DNA of 64,000 bases from Aestuariivita sp. (GTDB lineage Bacteria > Pseudomonadota > Alphaproteobacteria > Rhodobacterales > Rhodobacteraceae). The notes under the pieces were generated by a model that did not search any database, was not told where the DNA came from, and saw only the letters and a program-made list of their open reading frames with translations. Below, piece after piece: positions 1-6,726 of the stretch. Within the stretch, counting starts at the first letter, position 1; each line of letters starts with the position of its first letter. Where the stretch lies: assembly GCF_021404545.1 (NCBI RefSeq), contig NZ_JAAWWD010000010.1:1-64000 (forward strand). Direction: 5' to 3'. A program made the position numbers and the translations under genes.

Positions 1-322
1 TAGCAGTCTTTCTGTAGATGCGTAGAGATGAGTCCCCTGCCCCCCCGGTATCCGGCCGGGCGAGGGGCCCGCCCCGGCCCAGGCGGCGGAATCGACAGGT
101 TAGTCCGAGGGACCCGCCGAGACCAGCATCGCGGCGAGTGCCGGGGCGATTTCCGGGCTGACAACGTGGGTCAGCGATGCCGAGGGGCAGCTGACCTCAC
201 AGGCGACCAGTCTGACCAGCCTGACCAGCACAGTTGGGTCGCAGTCCGCGACCATCCAAGCGCAGCAGACTTCGATTGACGGTATCGAAGCGGAACATGC
301 CCTGCGTATCGACAATAACGGC

Positions 323-958
323 GTGATTTCCGGTGTCGTCATTCGGTCTGATCTGGACAACGCAGGTGTGCCCACAACGGCTGCGGTCTATCAGGTCGAC
401 AAGTTCTCGATCATCGCGCCGGGCGATCCATCCGCCACCGCGCGCAGCCCGTTCGTGTACTATTCGACGCCACAGGTGATCGACGGTGTGACCTATCCGC
501 CCGCGCTCTACTCCAAAGACGCGATCATTCAGACTGCCCGCGTCGGCACGCTCCAGATCGCCGGGAATGCCGTCACGGTCCCGGCGCGGGTGACACGCCC
601 CGGCGTCGTGGAGATGACGTCGGTTAGCACGTGGGAGGTTCTGGCCAGCCTCGCAATGAACCGGAAGGGCTATGCCACCGACCTCAGCTTTTCGGCCACA
701 CTCGACGGCTTCGGGTCCGGTGTGCTTGAGTTTGGTTTTTTCCGCGACGGTGTGCTCTTGAACAAGCGCCACCATGCGACCGCACCGATGGGCCGTCAGA
801 CGCAAGTGTCGGCGACCTTCACGGATTTCGACGAAGGCACGGGACCCACTGTGTTTCAGATCAAGGGCCGCCGCGCGACCCCGGGCGTTACAGGCGGCTG
901 GGACGCCAATCTTCGCGTCTTCAATCGCCATCTCGCAGCCTGGCAGTTTCAGAGGTAG
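323..958 (+). pseudogene. C-terminal fragment of a phage tail-tip / host specificity (gpJ-like) protein
   Basis: The reading frame is open from about position 104 and ends at 958. It begins just after an in-frame TAG at 101-103, with further in-frame stops at 23-25 and 29-31. The first usable start is a GTG at 323, with no good ribosome binding site. The product, including the part upstream of 323, has a Ser/Thr/Gln-rich coiled segment and then a beta-rich stretch with the pattern IDNNGVISG and VDKFSIIAPG. That pattern is typical of the C-terminal DUF1983-like end of phage host-specificity proteins, which are normally over 1000 residues. A run of seven C at 40-46 lies in the disrupted part. 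I read this as the 3' end of a broken tail-tip gene. A sequencing error is the alternative. Confidence 0.55.
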
Positions 959-961
959 GGT

Positions 962-1378
962 ATGGCAGGTTACATCGTCTATATCACGAACGAGGGCACA
1001 GCGACGGCGCGCCCTGTCAGCGCTTGGGGCGAGACCCCAACCGTGGCCGACATCGCAATCCAGGCCACCAGCCCCGATGAAACTGCGGTGCAGTTCGACA
1101 CGTCTAACTTCACCTCGGATTTCTCCTACACCTACGACACGACAGACAGTTCCGTCACCGCGATCCCCGTCCCGTCAACAGCAATCACAGAAGAGGCCGC
1201 GCGTCGCGATATCACCGAGCGGCTTCGGGCCAGCGACTGGGCCGTGTTGCCTGACGCGCAGCTCAATGACCCGACACTGTGGCTTAACTACCGCGCCGCC
1301 CTGCGCGCGGTCCCCAACCAACCCGGATTCCCGGCCTCGATCACGTGGCCGACCCCACCCACAGACACCGAATTCTAG
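962..1378 (+). CDS. phage tail assembly chaperone-like protein
   Basis: 138 residues, starting 3 nt after the tail-tip stop codon. The first half is a small beta-rich domain. The second half (about residues 80-135) has the pattern LRASDWAVLPD, then WLNYRAALR and PNQPGFPASITWP. This is the signature of the phage tail assembly chaperone family (Phage_tail_APC) found next to tail-fibre genes. Its expected role is to help fold or attach the neighbouring fibre protein during tail assembly. The product is full length for this type and the frame is undamaged. The family call rests on this C-terminal motif. Confidence 0.7.
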   Translation: MAGYIVYITNEGTATARPVSAWGETPTVADIAIQATSPDETAVQFDTSNFTSDFSYTYDTTDSSVTAIPVPSTAITEEAARRDITERLRASDWAVLPDAQLNDPTLWLNYRAALRAVPNQPGFPASITWPTPPTDTEF

Positions 1379-1390
1379 GAGGTAGAACAA

Positions 1391-2296
1391 ATGGCATGGT
1401 ACAGCACCGGCACAGTGTCGGTCACAAACGGAGGCACGACAGTCAATGGTGCAGGGACCGGGTGGTTCGGCGCATTGCAGGACGGTTGGGGATTTGTCGG
1501 GCCGGACGGTCGCGCATATGAGATCGCCTCGGTCACGGAAGCGACGACATTGGTTCTCGATACACCTTATCAGGGCGCAACAGCGAGCGGGCAGAGTTAC
1601 GCCTGTTTCCCGACCAACAGCCTGCGAGAGGATCTTGCGTCTGCATTCCAGACGATCCAATCCACCTTTCAGGGCTACATCGACACCTCTCTCGTCGGCA
1701 AGTTCCTGGACGGCACCTTGGCGCTTCCGGGAATCACCTTTGTCGCGGATACCGACACGGGCCTGCGGCGGCCCGCGTCCAATCGCGTGGCCCTTGTCGC
1801 CGGGGGTGTCGATCAGCTTGATCTCGTTGGGGGTGTCGCCTCCGGGGCGGCGGTGCAATCCGGCGCCACAGACGTCACTCCAGGACGCCTGATGCTTGCG
1901 CAACACGGGTTCGGGCCGGGCAACCTGCTGGGGACCGTGTCGCAAAGCGGCGGCGTGCCCACCGGTGCGGTGATCGAGCGCGGCAGCAATGCCAACGGCG
2001 AATATGTGAAGGTCGCTGACGGAACAATGTTTTGTCAGCATTTTGTGGCGTCTGCGCTGTCTTCGAACGTGGCAACAGGAAACATATTCACCAGCGCGGA
2101 TTACACGTGGACATTCCCCGCACCATTCATCACGTCAACGGACGCTTATGTTGCATGCACGCCCCTCACCTCGGCCAATGTCTGGGGCAAGGGCCGCACG
2201 ACCGCTACCACGACGGGCGTCGCGCGCCTCTACTCGTCGGCATCAACAGGAGCGGTGAGCATATCTCTCTACGCTTCTGGCCGTTGGTTCACATAA
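1391..2296 (+). CDS. phage tail-fibre-like protein
   Basis: 301 residues, preceded by a strong AGGAGG ribosome binding site at 1377-1382. The N-terminus (MAWYSTGTVSVTNGGTTVNG) resembles N-terminal attachment domains of phage fibre or baseplate-decoration proteins. Residues about 10-75 form a small beta domain (GTGWFGALQDGWGFVGPDG). The middle has LPGITFVADTDTGLRRP, a motif seen in fibre shafts. The C-terminus is Gly/Ser/Thr-rich with no enzymatic motif. Its position between a chaperone and small tail genes supports a receptor-binding or fibre role. The exact family is not certain. Confidence 0.6.
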   Translation: MAWYSTGTVSVTNGGTTVNGAGTGWFGALQDGWGFVGPDGRAYEIASVTEATTLVLDTPYQGATASGQSYACFPTNSLREDLASAFQTIQSTFQGYIDTSLVGKFLDGTLALPGITFVADTDTGLRRPASNRVALVAGGVDQLDLVGGVASGAAVQSGATDVTPGRLMLAQHGFGPGNLLGTVSQSGGVPTGAVIERGSNANGEYVKVADGTMFCQHFVASALSSNVATGNIFTSADYTWTFPAPFITSTDAYVACTPLTSANVWGKGRTTATTTGVARLYSSASTGAVSISLYASGRWFT

Positions 2297-2306
2297 GGAA
2301 ATCAAG

Positions 2307-2618
2307 ATGCAGTTATCATTCTCTCCATGCCGAATGGACAAGGCGCAACCCAGTCTCGCAGTGAATGGCGAGGTTCTGACGATCAACGGCGAGGCGTTCG
2401 ATTTCAGCCCATTGCCCGATGGCGCGACCCTGCCGCGCGCGGCAGTCGCGTGCGATTGGCTGGCGTCCGACGTTGAGCGCATCGACGGGGCGATCCACCT
2501 GACGCTGATCCTGCCGCACGGGGCCAATGCCCCGCAAGAAACCCGGTTTCCAGCCCCCGTCACGATCGGCGCGGACGGTCCGGTCGATCTGCCTGCCTAT
2601 GAGGAGATGTCCGAATGA
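2307..2618 (+). CDS. small phage protein of unknown function
   Basis: 103 residues, 10 nt after the fibre gene and overlapping the next gene by 4 nt (ATGA), so it is co-translated within the tail block. The sequence is acidic and appears beta-rich, with repeated short hairpins such as LAVNGEVLTINGEAFDFSPLPDG. There is no signal peptide or membrane segment. I do not recognise the family. Context suggests a tail accessory protein that travels with the fibre gene. Confidence 0.6.
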   Translation: MQLSFSPCRMDKAQPSLAVNGEVLTINGEAFDFSPLPDGATLPRAAVACDWLASDVERIDGAIHLTLILPHGANAPQETRFPAPVTIGADGPVDLPAYEEMSE

Positions 2619-3025
2619 GCAATATCGACTTTGGCGCCGTGATCACCGCCCAGGACAAGGATGCCCAGGCAATGGAGAAATGCCGCGCGGGGATCACCGC
2701 AGAACGAAACAGGCGCCTTGAAAGCGGCGTCGTGATCCCCATCGACGGCTATGGCGAGGTGCCCGTGCAGGGCCGCGAAAAAGATCGCATCAACCTCATC
2801 GCCCTGGCGGACACCGCGCGGTCCCTGATCGAGGCCGGGCAGGTCTCACAGACCGTCCCGTTCCGCGATGCCGACAACGTGATGCATCAGCTCACACCCC
2901 CGCAAATGATCGAGATGGTCGACAAGGCCAAGCAGGCCGCCTCCGCGATCTATGCCGCGGCCTGGACGATGAAGGACATGGCCGCGCCGCCACAGGATTA
3001 CGGCGACGACAGCCACTGGCCCTGA
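2615..3025 (+). CDS. phage tail-region protein, DUF4376-like
   Basis: 136 residues. The start ATG overlaps the preceding stop codon. It has an N-terminal helical part (about residues 1-40), then IPIDGYGEVPVQGREKDRINLIALADTAR, then a W-less but otherwise typical FRDADNVMHQLTPPQMIEMVDKA end with a helical tail. The combination of parity with a substituted residue (VQGREKDR) and the helical LTPPQM end resembles the DUF4376 domain common in tail-fibre accessory proteins. The function is unknown. It closes the tail block and is followed by a strong hairpin at 3103-3128. Confidence 0.55.
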   Translation: MSNIDFGAVITAQDKDAQAMEKCRAGITAERNRRLESGVVIPIDGYGEVPVQGREKDRINLIALADTARSLIEAGQVSQTVPFRDADNVMHQLTPPQMIEMVDKAKQAASAIYAAAWTMKDMAAPPQDYGDDSHWP

Positions 3026-3102
3026 GGCGGGAGGCGCTGAGTGCCTGACGAGGGAGATGGGCCGGTCCATAGGCGTTGATATCGCGGACACAGAATGAGG
3101 AG

Positions 3103-3128
3103 CGAAGGGGGCGGAAACGCCCCCTTCG
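3103..3128. terminator. perfect hairpin with GAAA tetraloop after the tail block
   Basis: An 11-bp perfect inverted repeat (CGAAGGGGGCG and its complement) encloses the four-base loop GAAA, a very stable GNRA loop. It lies 78 nt after the DUF4376-like gene and about 97 nt before the com-like gene. There is no T run after it, so it may act as a weak or factor-dependent terminator or as a processing and stability hairpin rather than a classical intrinsic terminator. Confidence 0.5.
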
Positions 3129-3177
3129 AACGGGGCAAAACCTACCAAGTCACCCCCGCCGACCGCACCTAGATTAC

Positions 3178-3207
3178 GGCCGCTCCCGCCTCTTGCGAGG
3201 CGCGGCC
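3178..3207 (+). promoter_or_regulatory. bulged stem-loop in the leader of the com-like gene
   Basis: GGCCG pairs with CGGCC, and, after a small bulge on the left arm, CGCCTC pairs with GAGGCG around a TTGC loop. The structure ends 17 nt before the TTG start at 3225 and covers the only other purine-rich stretch upstream. It could affect translation of com or be part of its promoter region. Functional evidence is lacking, so this is a structural observation only. Confidence 0.35.
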
Positions 3208-3224
3208 AAACTGGAGTGATTCGG

Positions 3225-3389
3225 TTGCAACATGAAGTGCGTTGTGCCGCCTGTGCGCGTCTGCTATTCAAAGCCAGCGATCCAGCAGCGCTTGGTTGTC
3301 TTGAGATAAAATGCCCGCGCTGCAAGACCCTGACCATCCTGAGGCCGAACCAGAGCCCCGAACCGAAGCGCCCAGAGCGCGACGAATAG
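3225..3389 (+). CDS. com: Com-like zinc-finger translational regulator of a phage DNA-modification gene
   Basis: 54 residues from a TTG start at 3225 with GGAG eight bases upstream; a GTG at 3216 is an alternative start. The product has two knuckles, Cys7-x2-Cys10 and Cys30-x2-Cys33, in the context VRCAACARLLFKA and LEIKCPRCKTLTIL. This is the layout of phage Mu Com, which binds mRNA and opens the start site of the mom modification gene. The basic, proline-rich tail (PEPKRPERDE) is also Com-like. The gene ends 10 nt before the GTG start of a DNA methyltransferase, as expected for a Com protein controlling its neighbour. Function is inferred from the motif and the position. Confidence 0.8.
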   Translation: MQHEVRCAACARLLFKASDPAALGCLEIKCPRCKTLTILRPNQSPEPKRPERDE

Positions 3390-3399
3390 GCGGCTACAT

Positions 3400-4299
3400 G
3401 TGGCTCCATATCCCCAAAGACCTGATGAATTGCGCGGGCTCAGCTTGTGCGCCGGCGTTGGCGGCCTCGACCTCGGATTGCACATTGCCGAACCGGGATA
3501 TCGCACTGTGTGCTTTGTCGAGCGAAACAGTTTCGCCGCGGCCTGTCTCGTGGCGCGGATGGCGGACACGGCCCTGGCTCCAGCGCCTATATGGGACGAT
3601 CTGCGATCCTTTGACGGCCGAGCGTGGCGCGGCCGCATTCATATCGTCACTGCCGGATATCCGTGCCAGCCCTTCGCCCTCTCCGGTCATCGCAAGGGCG
3701 CCCAAGACCCCCGCCACCTTTGGCCCGATGTCGCCCGGGTCGTCAGTGAGGTCCAGCCGGAATGGTGTTTCTTCGAGAACGTCCCCGGCCATCTCACCCT
3801 CGGTTTCCGGGACGTCGTGGGAGACCTTCAACAGCTGGGCTATCTCGTTGCTGCGCGCGTCGTATCAGCGGCGGAAGTCGGCGGGTCTCATCTTAGGGAA
3901 AGGCTCTTCATTCTGGCCCACGCCGACCTTCAAGGGCAGCGGCAACAGGGCCTGCATTCTGGTCGGACCCGAGGGGCTGAAGTTCTGCACCGACCGCAAC
4001 CAGGCAGGCAAGCAGATCGGGATCAAGAATGCGGTGGTGGCCTGGACACTGTTCTGGGATCTTCTGATCGCCTCCGGTTGGACGCCAGCGCCCTTCCCCT
4101 CTTCCCACCGCTGCCGGGTCAATTTGTCGAATGGGGAGCGGCGCTGGACGCCCGGCCCGACCTTAAACCCGGCCTGGACCGATTGGACGATGGGCTGGCC
4201 GATCGGCTGGAGCGATCCGCGGCGGCCGGTAACGGGGTGGTCCCGCTGGCTGCGGCGCATGCGTATGTCGCTTTGAAAGCGGCGTTTCAGGAGGGGTAA
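3400..4299 (+). CDS. phage DNA (cytosine-5-)-methyltransferase
   Basis: 299 residues from a GTG start (overlapping an out-of-frame ATG at 3398). It transfers a methyl group from SAM to cytosine C5. Conserved motifs are in order: I, LSLCAGVGGLDLGL (about 14-27); IV, GYPCQPFALSG with the catalytic Cys near residue 88; VI, FFENVPG (about 124); VIII, HLRERLFILA (about 165); X, GNGVVPLAAAHAY near the end. The target-recognition stretch between VIII and X is short, about 90 residues, so the protein is at the small end of the family. There is no restriction endonuclease nearby, so it is an orphan phage methyltransferase, probably self-protective or regulatory. The com-like gene immediately upstream probably controls its translation. 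Confidence 0.9.
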   Translation: MAPYPQRPDELRGLSLCAGVGGLDLGLHIAEPGYRTVCFVERNSFAAACLVARMADTALAPAPIWDDLRSFDGRAWRGRIHIVTAGYPCQPFALSGHRKGAQDPRHLWPDVARVVSEVQPEWCFFENVPGHLTLGFRDVVGDLQQLGYLVAARVVSAAEVGGSHLRERLFILAHADLQGQRQQGLHSGRTRGAEVLHRPQPGRQADRDQECGGGLDTVLGSSDRLRLDASALPLFPPLPGQFVEWGAALDARPDLKPGLDRLDDGLADRLERSAAAGNGVVPLAAAHAYVALKAAFQEG

Positions 4300-4503
4300 A
4301 TGATCCGATACATCGCGCCCATGTCCTGGGCCATGCGGATGCACATGTTGACCGCGCCCGCCTCTGATACGAACGACAAGCCGTCCACCGTAAAGGTTCC
4401 GCTGCGCTCATTGGCAATCCGAAACGTCATCATGGGGTGTGTCCGTTTGGGTGACCCCGACAGAGGCGCGCGGCCCCGCCGCTACAGCCCATCGCAAGGA
4501 TAA
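4300..4503 (+). CDS. hypothetical small protein between two methyltransferase genes
   Basis: 67 residues. The ATG directly follows the stop of the cytosine methyltransferase, with a strong AGGAGGGG ribosome binding site inside the end of that gene (4289-4296). The gene ends 6 nt before the next one. Composition is basic (the C-terminal half is Arg-rich) with several Met residues. No domain is recognised. The tight packing and good ribosome binding site favour a real gene, but short ORFs in GC-rich DNA can arise by chance. Confidence 0.45.
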   Translation: MIRYIAPMSWAMRMHMLTAPASDTNDKPSTVKVPLRSLAIRNVIMGCVRLGDPDRGARPRRYSPSQG

Positions 4504-4509
4504 ATCTTC

Positions 4510-5340
4510 ATGCACGATCCTGATCTTCAGCCCGTCACCCCGGTTCGGCCCGCGGCCCCCTGGCTGGGCGGCAAGCGCGTCCTTGCAAAGCGGCTGACCG
4601 CGATCCTCGACCGGATCCCGCACAGTACCTATGCCGAACCCTTTGTGGGCATGGGCGGCATCTTTCTGCGCCGCGCGCTGCGCCCCAAGACTGAGATCAT
4701 CAACGATCTCGGCCGGGACATCGCAAACCTGTTTCGCATCCTGCAGCGTCACTATCCGCAGTTCATCGACTGTTTGCGGTTCCAGCTGACCACGCGGGTC
4801 GAGTTCGAGCGCCTTGTTGCGACGGATCCCGCAACGCTCACCGATCTAGAGCGGGCCGCGCGGTTTCTCTACCTCCAGAGGACGGCGTTCGGTGGCAAGG
4901 TATCGGGCCGCAATTTCGGGGTCTCGGCCGATCGCGGAGCCCGGTTCAATCTGACCACGCTCGAGCCGATGCTCGAGGACTTGCACATGCGCCTCTCCGG
5001 TGTGGTGATCGAGTGTTTGCCGTATGGTGCCTTTATCGATCGTTATGACGCTGCGGGAACGCTGTTCTACCTCGATCCGCCCTATTGGGGGTGTGAGACC
5101 GATTACGGCAAGGACATGTTTGCCCGGTCTGACTTCGAGGCCCTGGCCGACCAGCTGCGCGGGATCGAGGGGAACTTCCTGCTCTCGCTGAACGATGTGA
5201 CCGGTGTTCGAGAGGTGTTTAAAGGCTTTGAAATGACCCCTGTTCTGACCAGCTATTCGATCGCCAAGCAGGGGCGGCGGTCAGGCGGGAACGCGGAACT
5301 GATCATTTCAAGCGCCCCGCTGGCCGATCTGACGTCCTGA
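4510..5340 (+). CDS. D12-class (Dam-type) DNA N6-adenine methyltransferase
   Basis: 276 residues. The D12 family layout is visible: N-terminal PAAPWLGGKR (about 14-23), the SAM-binding motif YAEPFVGMGGIFL (about 41-53), and the catalytic LFYLDPPYWGCE (about 189-200). INDLGRDIANLF matches the second SAM-contact motif (normally N/D-D). It would methylate adenine N6 in a short target. An AAGGA ribosome binding site lies about 9 nt upstream. With no partner nuclease it is a phage orphan enzyme. It is the last element gene before the chromosomal valine operon, and together with the C5 enzyme it gives the element two different base modifications. Confidence 0.9.
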   Translation: MHDPDLQPVTPVRPAAPWLGGKRVLAKRLTAILDRIPHSTYAEPFVGMGGIFLRRALRPKTEIINDLGRDIANLFRILQRHYPQFIDCLRFQLTTRVEFERLVATDPATLTDLERAARFLYLQRTAFGGKVSGRNFGVSADRGARFNLTTLEPMLEDLHMRLSGVVIECLPYGAFIDRYDAAGTLFYLDPPYWGCETDYGKDMFARSDFEALADQLRGIEGNFLLSLNDVTGVREVFKGFEMTPVLTSYSIAKQGRRSGGNAELIISSAPLADLTS

Positions 5341-5341
5341 A

Positions 5342-5470
5342 AAACATTTGTTGAAAATATCTCTGTCATTTTGGAAAAAATCCGTGTCCCGCTACAGCTA
5401 CACCCGCAAATCCAATTTGCAGCTTTGCCCGTTGAAAGCCGACCATCCGTTGGGTTATTAAACATTTGTT
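5342..5470 (+). repeat. AT-rich intergenic region with two copies of AAACATTTGTT
   Basis: The 11-mer AAACATTTGTT occurs at 5342-5352 and 5460-5470, and its core AACA-TT-TGTT is palindromic. The region is AT-rich compared with its surroundings and lies directly upstream of the valine-degradation operon (start 5503). These could be two operators of an operon regulator, or short repeats left at the edge of the prophage. The sequence alone does not decide. Confidence 0.4.
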
Positions 5471-5502
5471 CAATTATTGGACGCGTGAGGGAGGACTTGC
5501 CG

Positions 5503-6648
5503 ATGGATTTCGCGCTGACCGAGGAACAAACCGCCATTTTCGACATGGCCCATGCCTTTGGACAGGACCATATTGCCCCCCATGCCCGGCAGTGGGAAGC
5601 TGATGGCACCATCCCCAAAGAGCTGTGGCCGATGGTGGGTGAATTGGGGTTTGGCGGGCTCTATGTCTCCGAAGACGCAGGCGGCGCCGGCCTGTCCCGC
5701 CTGGATGCCACATTGGTTTTTGAAGCGCTGTCAATGGCCTGCCCGTCGGTCGCGGCCTTCCTGTCGATCCATAATATGTGCGCCAAGATGCTCGACACAT
5801 TTGGCAATGACGATCTGAAGTCGCGTGTGATGGGCGATGTGCTGTCGCTCAACACGGTGCTGTCCTATTGTCTGACCGAGCCCGGCTCGGGCTCGGACGC
5901 GGCCGCTCTCAAGACCCGGGCAGAGCGCACGAATGAGGGCTACAGCCTGACCGGCACCAAGGCGTTCATCTCGGGCGGTGGCTACTCGGATGCCTATGTC
6001 TGCATGGTCCGCACGGGCGAGGACGGGCCCAAGGGCATCTCCACCGTCTATGTCGAGGACGGCACGCCCGGTCTGTCCTTCGGCGGGCTTGAGGACAAGA
6101 TGGGCTGGCGGTCGCAGCCCACCGCGCAGGTCCAGTTCGATGGCTGCCACATCCCCGCGGGCAACCTTGTGGGCGAGGAAGGCCACGGGTTCAAATACGC
6201 GATGATGGGGCTGGATGGCGGTCGGCTGAATATCGCGGCCTGTTCCCTCGGAGCGGCGCAAACGGCCATCAATCAGACACTGACCTATATGGGAGAGCGC
6301 AAGGCCTTTGGCCAACCCATCGACCAGTTTCAGGGTCTGCAATTCCGTCTTGCCGATATGGAGATCGAGCTGCAGGCGGCGCGCGTGTTTTTGCGCCAGG
6401 CGGCGTGGAAGCTGGACCAGGGTGCGCCGGACGCCACCAAGCATTGCGCGATGGCCAAGAAATTCGTGACCGACGCTGGCTCCAGGGTCGTCGATCAATG
6501 CCTGCAACTCCATGGCGGATACGGCTATCTGGCCGATTACGGGATCGAGAAGCTGGTGCGCGATCTCAGGGTGCACCAGATCCTCGAAGGCACCAATGAG
6601 ATCATGCGCATGATCACGGCGCGCCACATGCTGGCGGACCGGGGATGA
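5503..6648 (+). CDS. isobutyryl-CoA dehydrogenase (acyl-CoA dehydrogenase family)
   Basis: 381 residues from ATG 5503, with GAGGGAGG about 8 nt upstream. The open frame extends further up but has no usable ribosome binding site and no family similarity there. It is a flavoprotein that oxidises isobutyryl-CoA to methacrylyl-CoA in valine degradation. Visible signatures are YCLTEPGSGSD (about 121-131, FAD/substrate site), TGTKAFISGGG (about 150), GGYGYLADY, and the catalytic Glu in LEGTNEIMRM near residue 368. Its length matches ACAD8-type enzymes. The substrate call comes from the operon, which continues with the hydrolase and 3-hydroxyisobutyrate dehydrogenase of the same pathway. Another short branched acyl-CoA substrate is possible. 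Confidence 0.85.
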   Translation: MDFALTEEQTAIFDMAHAFGQDHIAPHARQWEADGTIPKELWPMVGELGFGGLYVSEDAGGAGLSRLDATLVFEALSMACPSVAAFLSIHNMCAKMLDTFGNDDLKSRVMGDVLSLNTVLSYCLTEPGSGSDAAALKTRAERTNEGYSLTGTKAFISGGGYSDAYVCMVRTGEDGPKGISTVYVEDGTPGLSFGGLEDKMGWRSQPTAQVQFDGCHIPAGNLVGEEGHGFKYAMMGLDGGRLNIAACSLGAAQTAINQTLTYMGERKAFGQPIDQFQGLQFRLADMEIELQAARVFLRQAAWKLDQGAPDATKHCAMAKKFVTDAGSRVVDQCLQLHGGYGYLADYGIEKLVRDLRVHQILEGTNEIMRMITARHMLADRG

Positions 6649-6665
6649 CCTCCGGGCCGGGCGCG

Positions 6666-6684
6666 GATTATTCGTCGAATAATC
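6666..6684. promoter_or_regulatory. perfect 19-bp palindrome (GATTATTCG-T-CGAATAATC)
   Basis: Nine-base perfect arms surround a single central T, in the 78-bp gap between the acyl-CoA dehydrogenase and hydratase-family genes. The AT-rich arms, tiny spacer and absence of a T run make it a poor terminator but a typical dimeric-repressor operator. The gap also lacks a clear ribosome binding site for the downstream gene. A regulator binding here could control the last two genes of the operon. Confidence 0.5.
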
Positions 6685-6726
6685 GCTCTTCTTTCACCGG
6701 ACTGAAATCAACACAAATATGTGCAC

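Larger units (their letters stand above)
1..5340 (+). mobile_element. right part of a prophage or prophage remnant (tail, Com and DNA methyltransferase genes)
   Basis: Nine phage-type genes run on the plus strand with almost no gaps: tail-tip fragment, tail assembly chaperone, tail-fibre-like protein, two small tail-region proteins, a Com-like zinc finger, a C5 methyltransferase, a small orphan protein and a D12 adenine methyltransferase. The first chromosomal gene is the acyl-CoA dehydrogenase at 5503. The left end, with head, packaging and integrase genes, would lie outside the window, so I cannot tell whether the element is intact. The tail-tip gene is already broken at the window start, which favours a decaying or truncated element. 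No integrase, transposase or convincing attachment site is visible here. Confidence 0.75.

Noticed and set aside
1-5340. Classification as a Mu-like prophage because of the com-like gene
   Set aside because: No Mu transposase, Gam, portal or sheath genes are in the window; Com-like proteins also occur in other temperate phages.
5371-5502. N-terminal extension of the acyl-CoA dehydrogenase
   Set aside because: The family start fits ATG 5503, which has GAGGGAGG at the right distance. The extension is AT-rich intergenic sequence.
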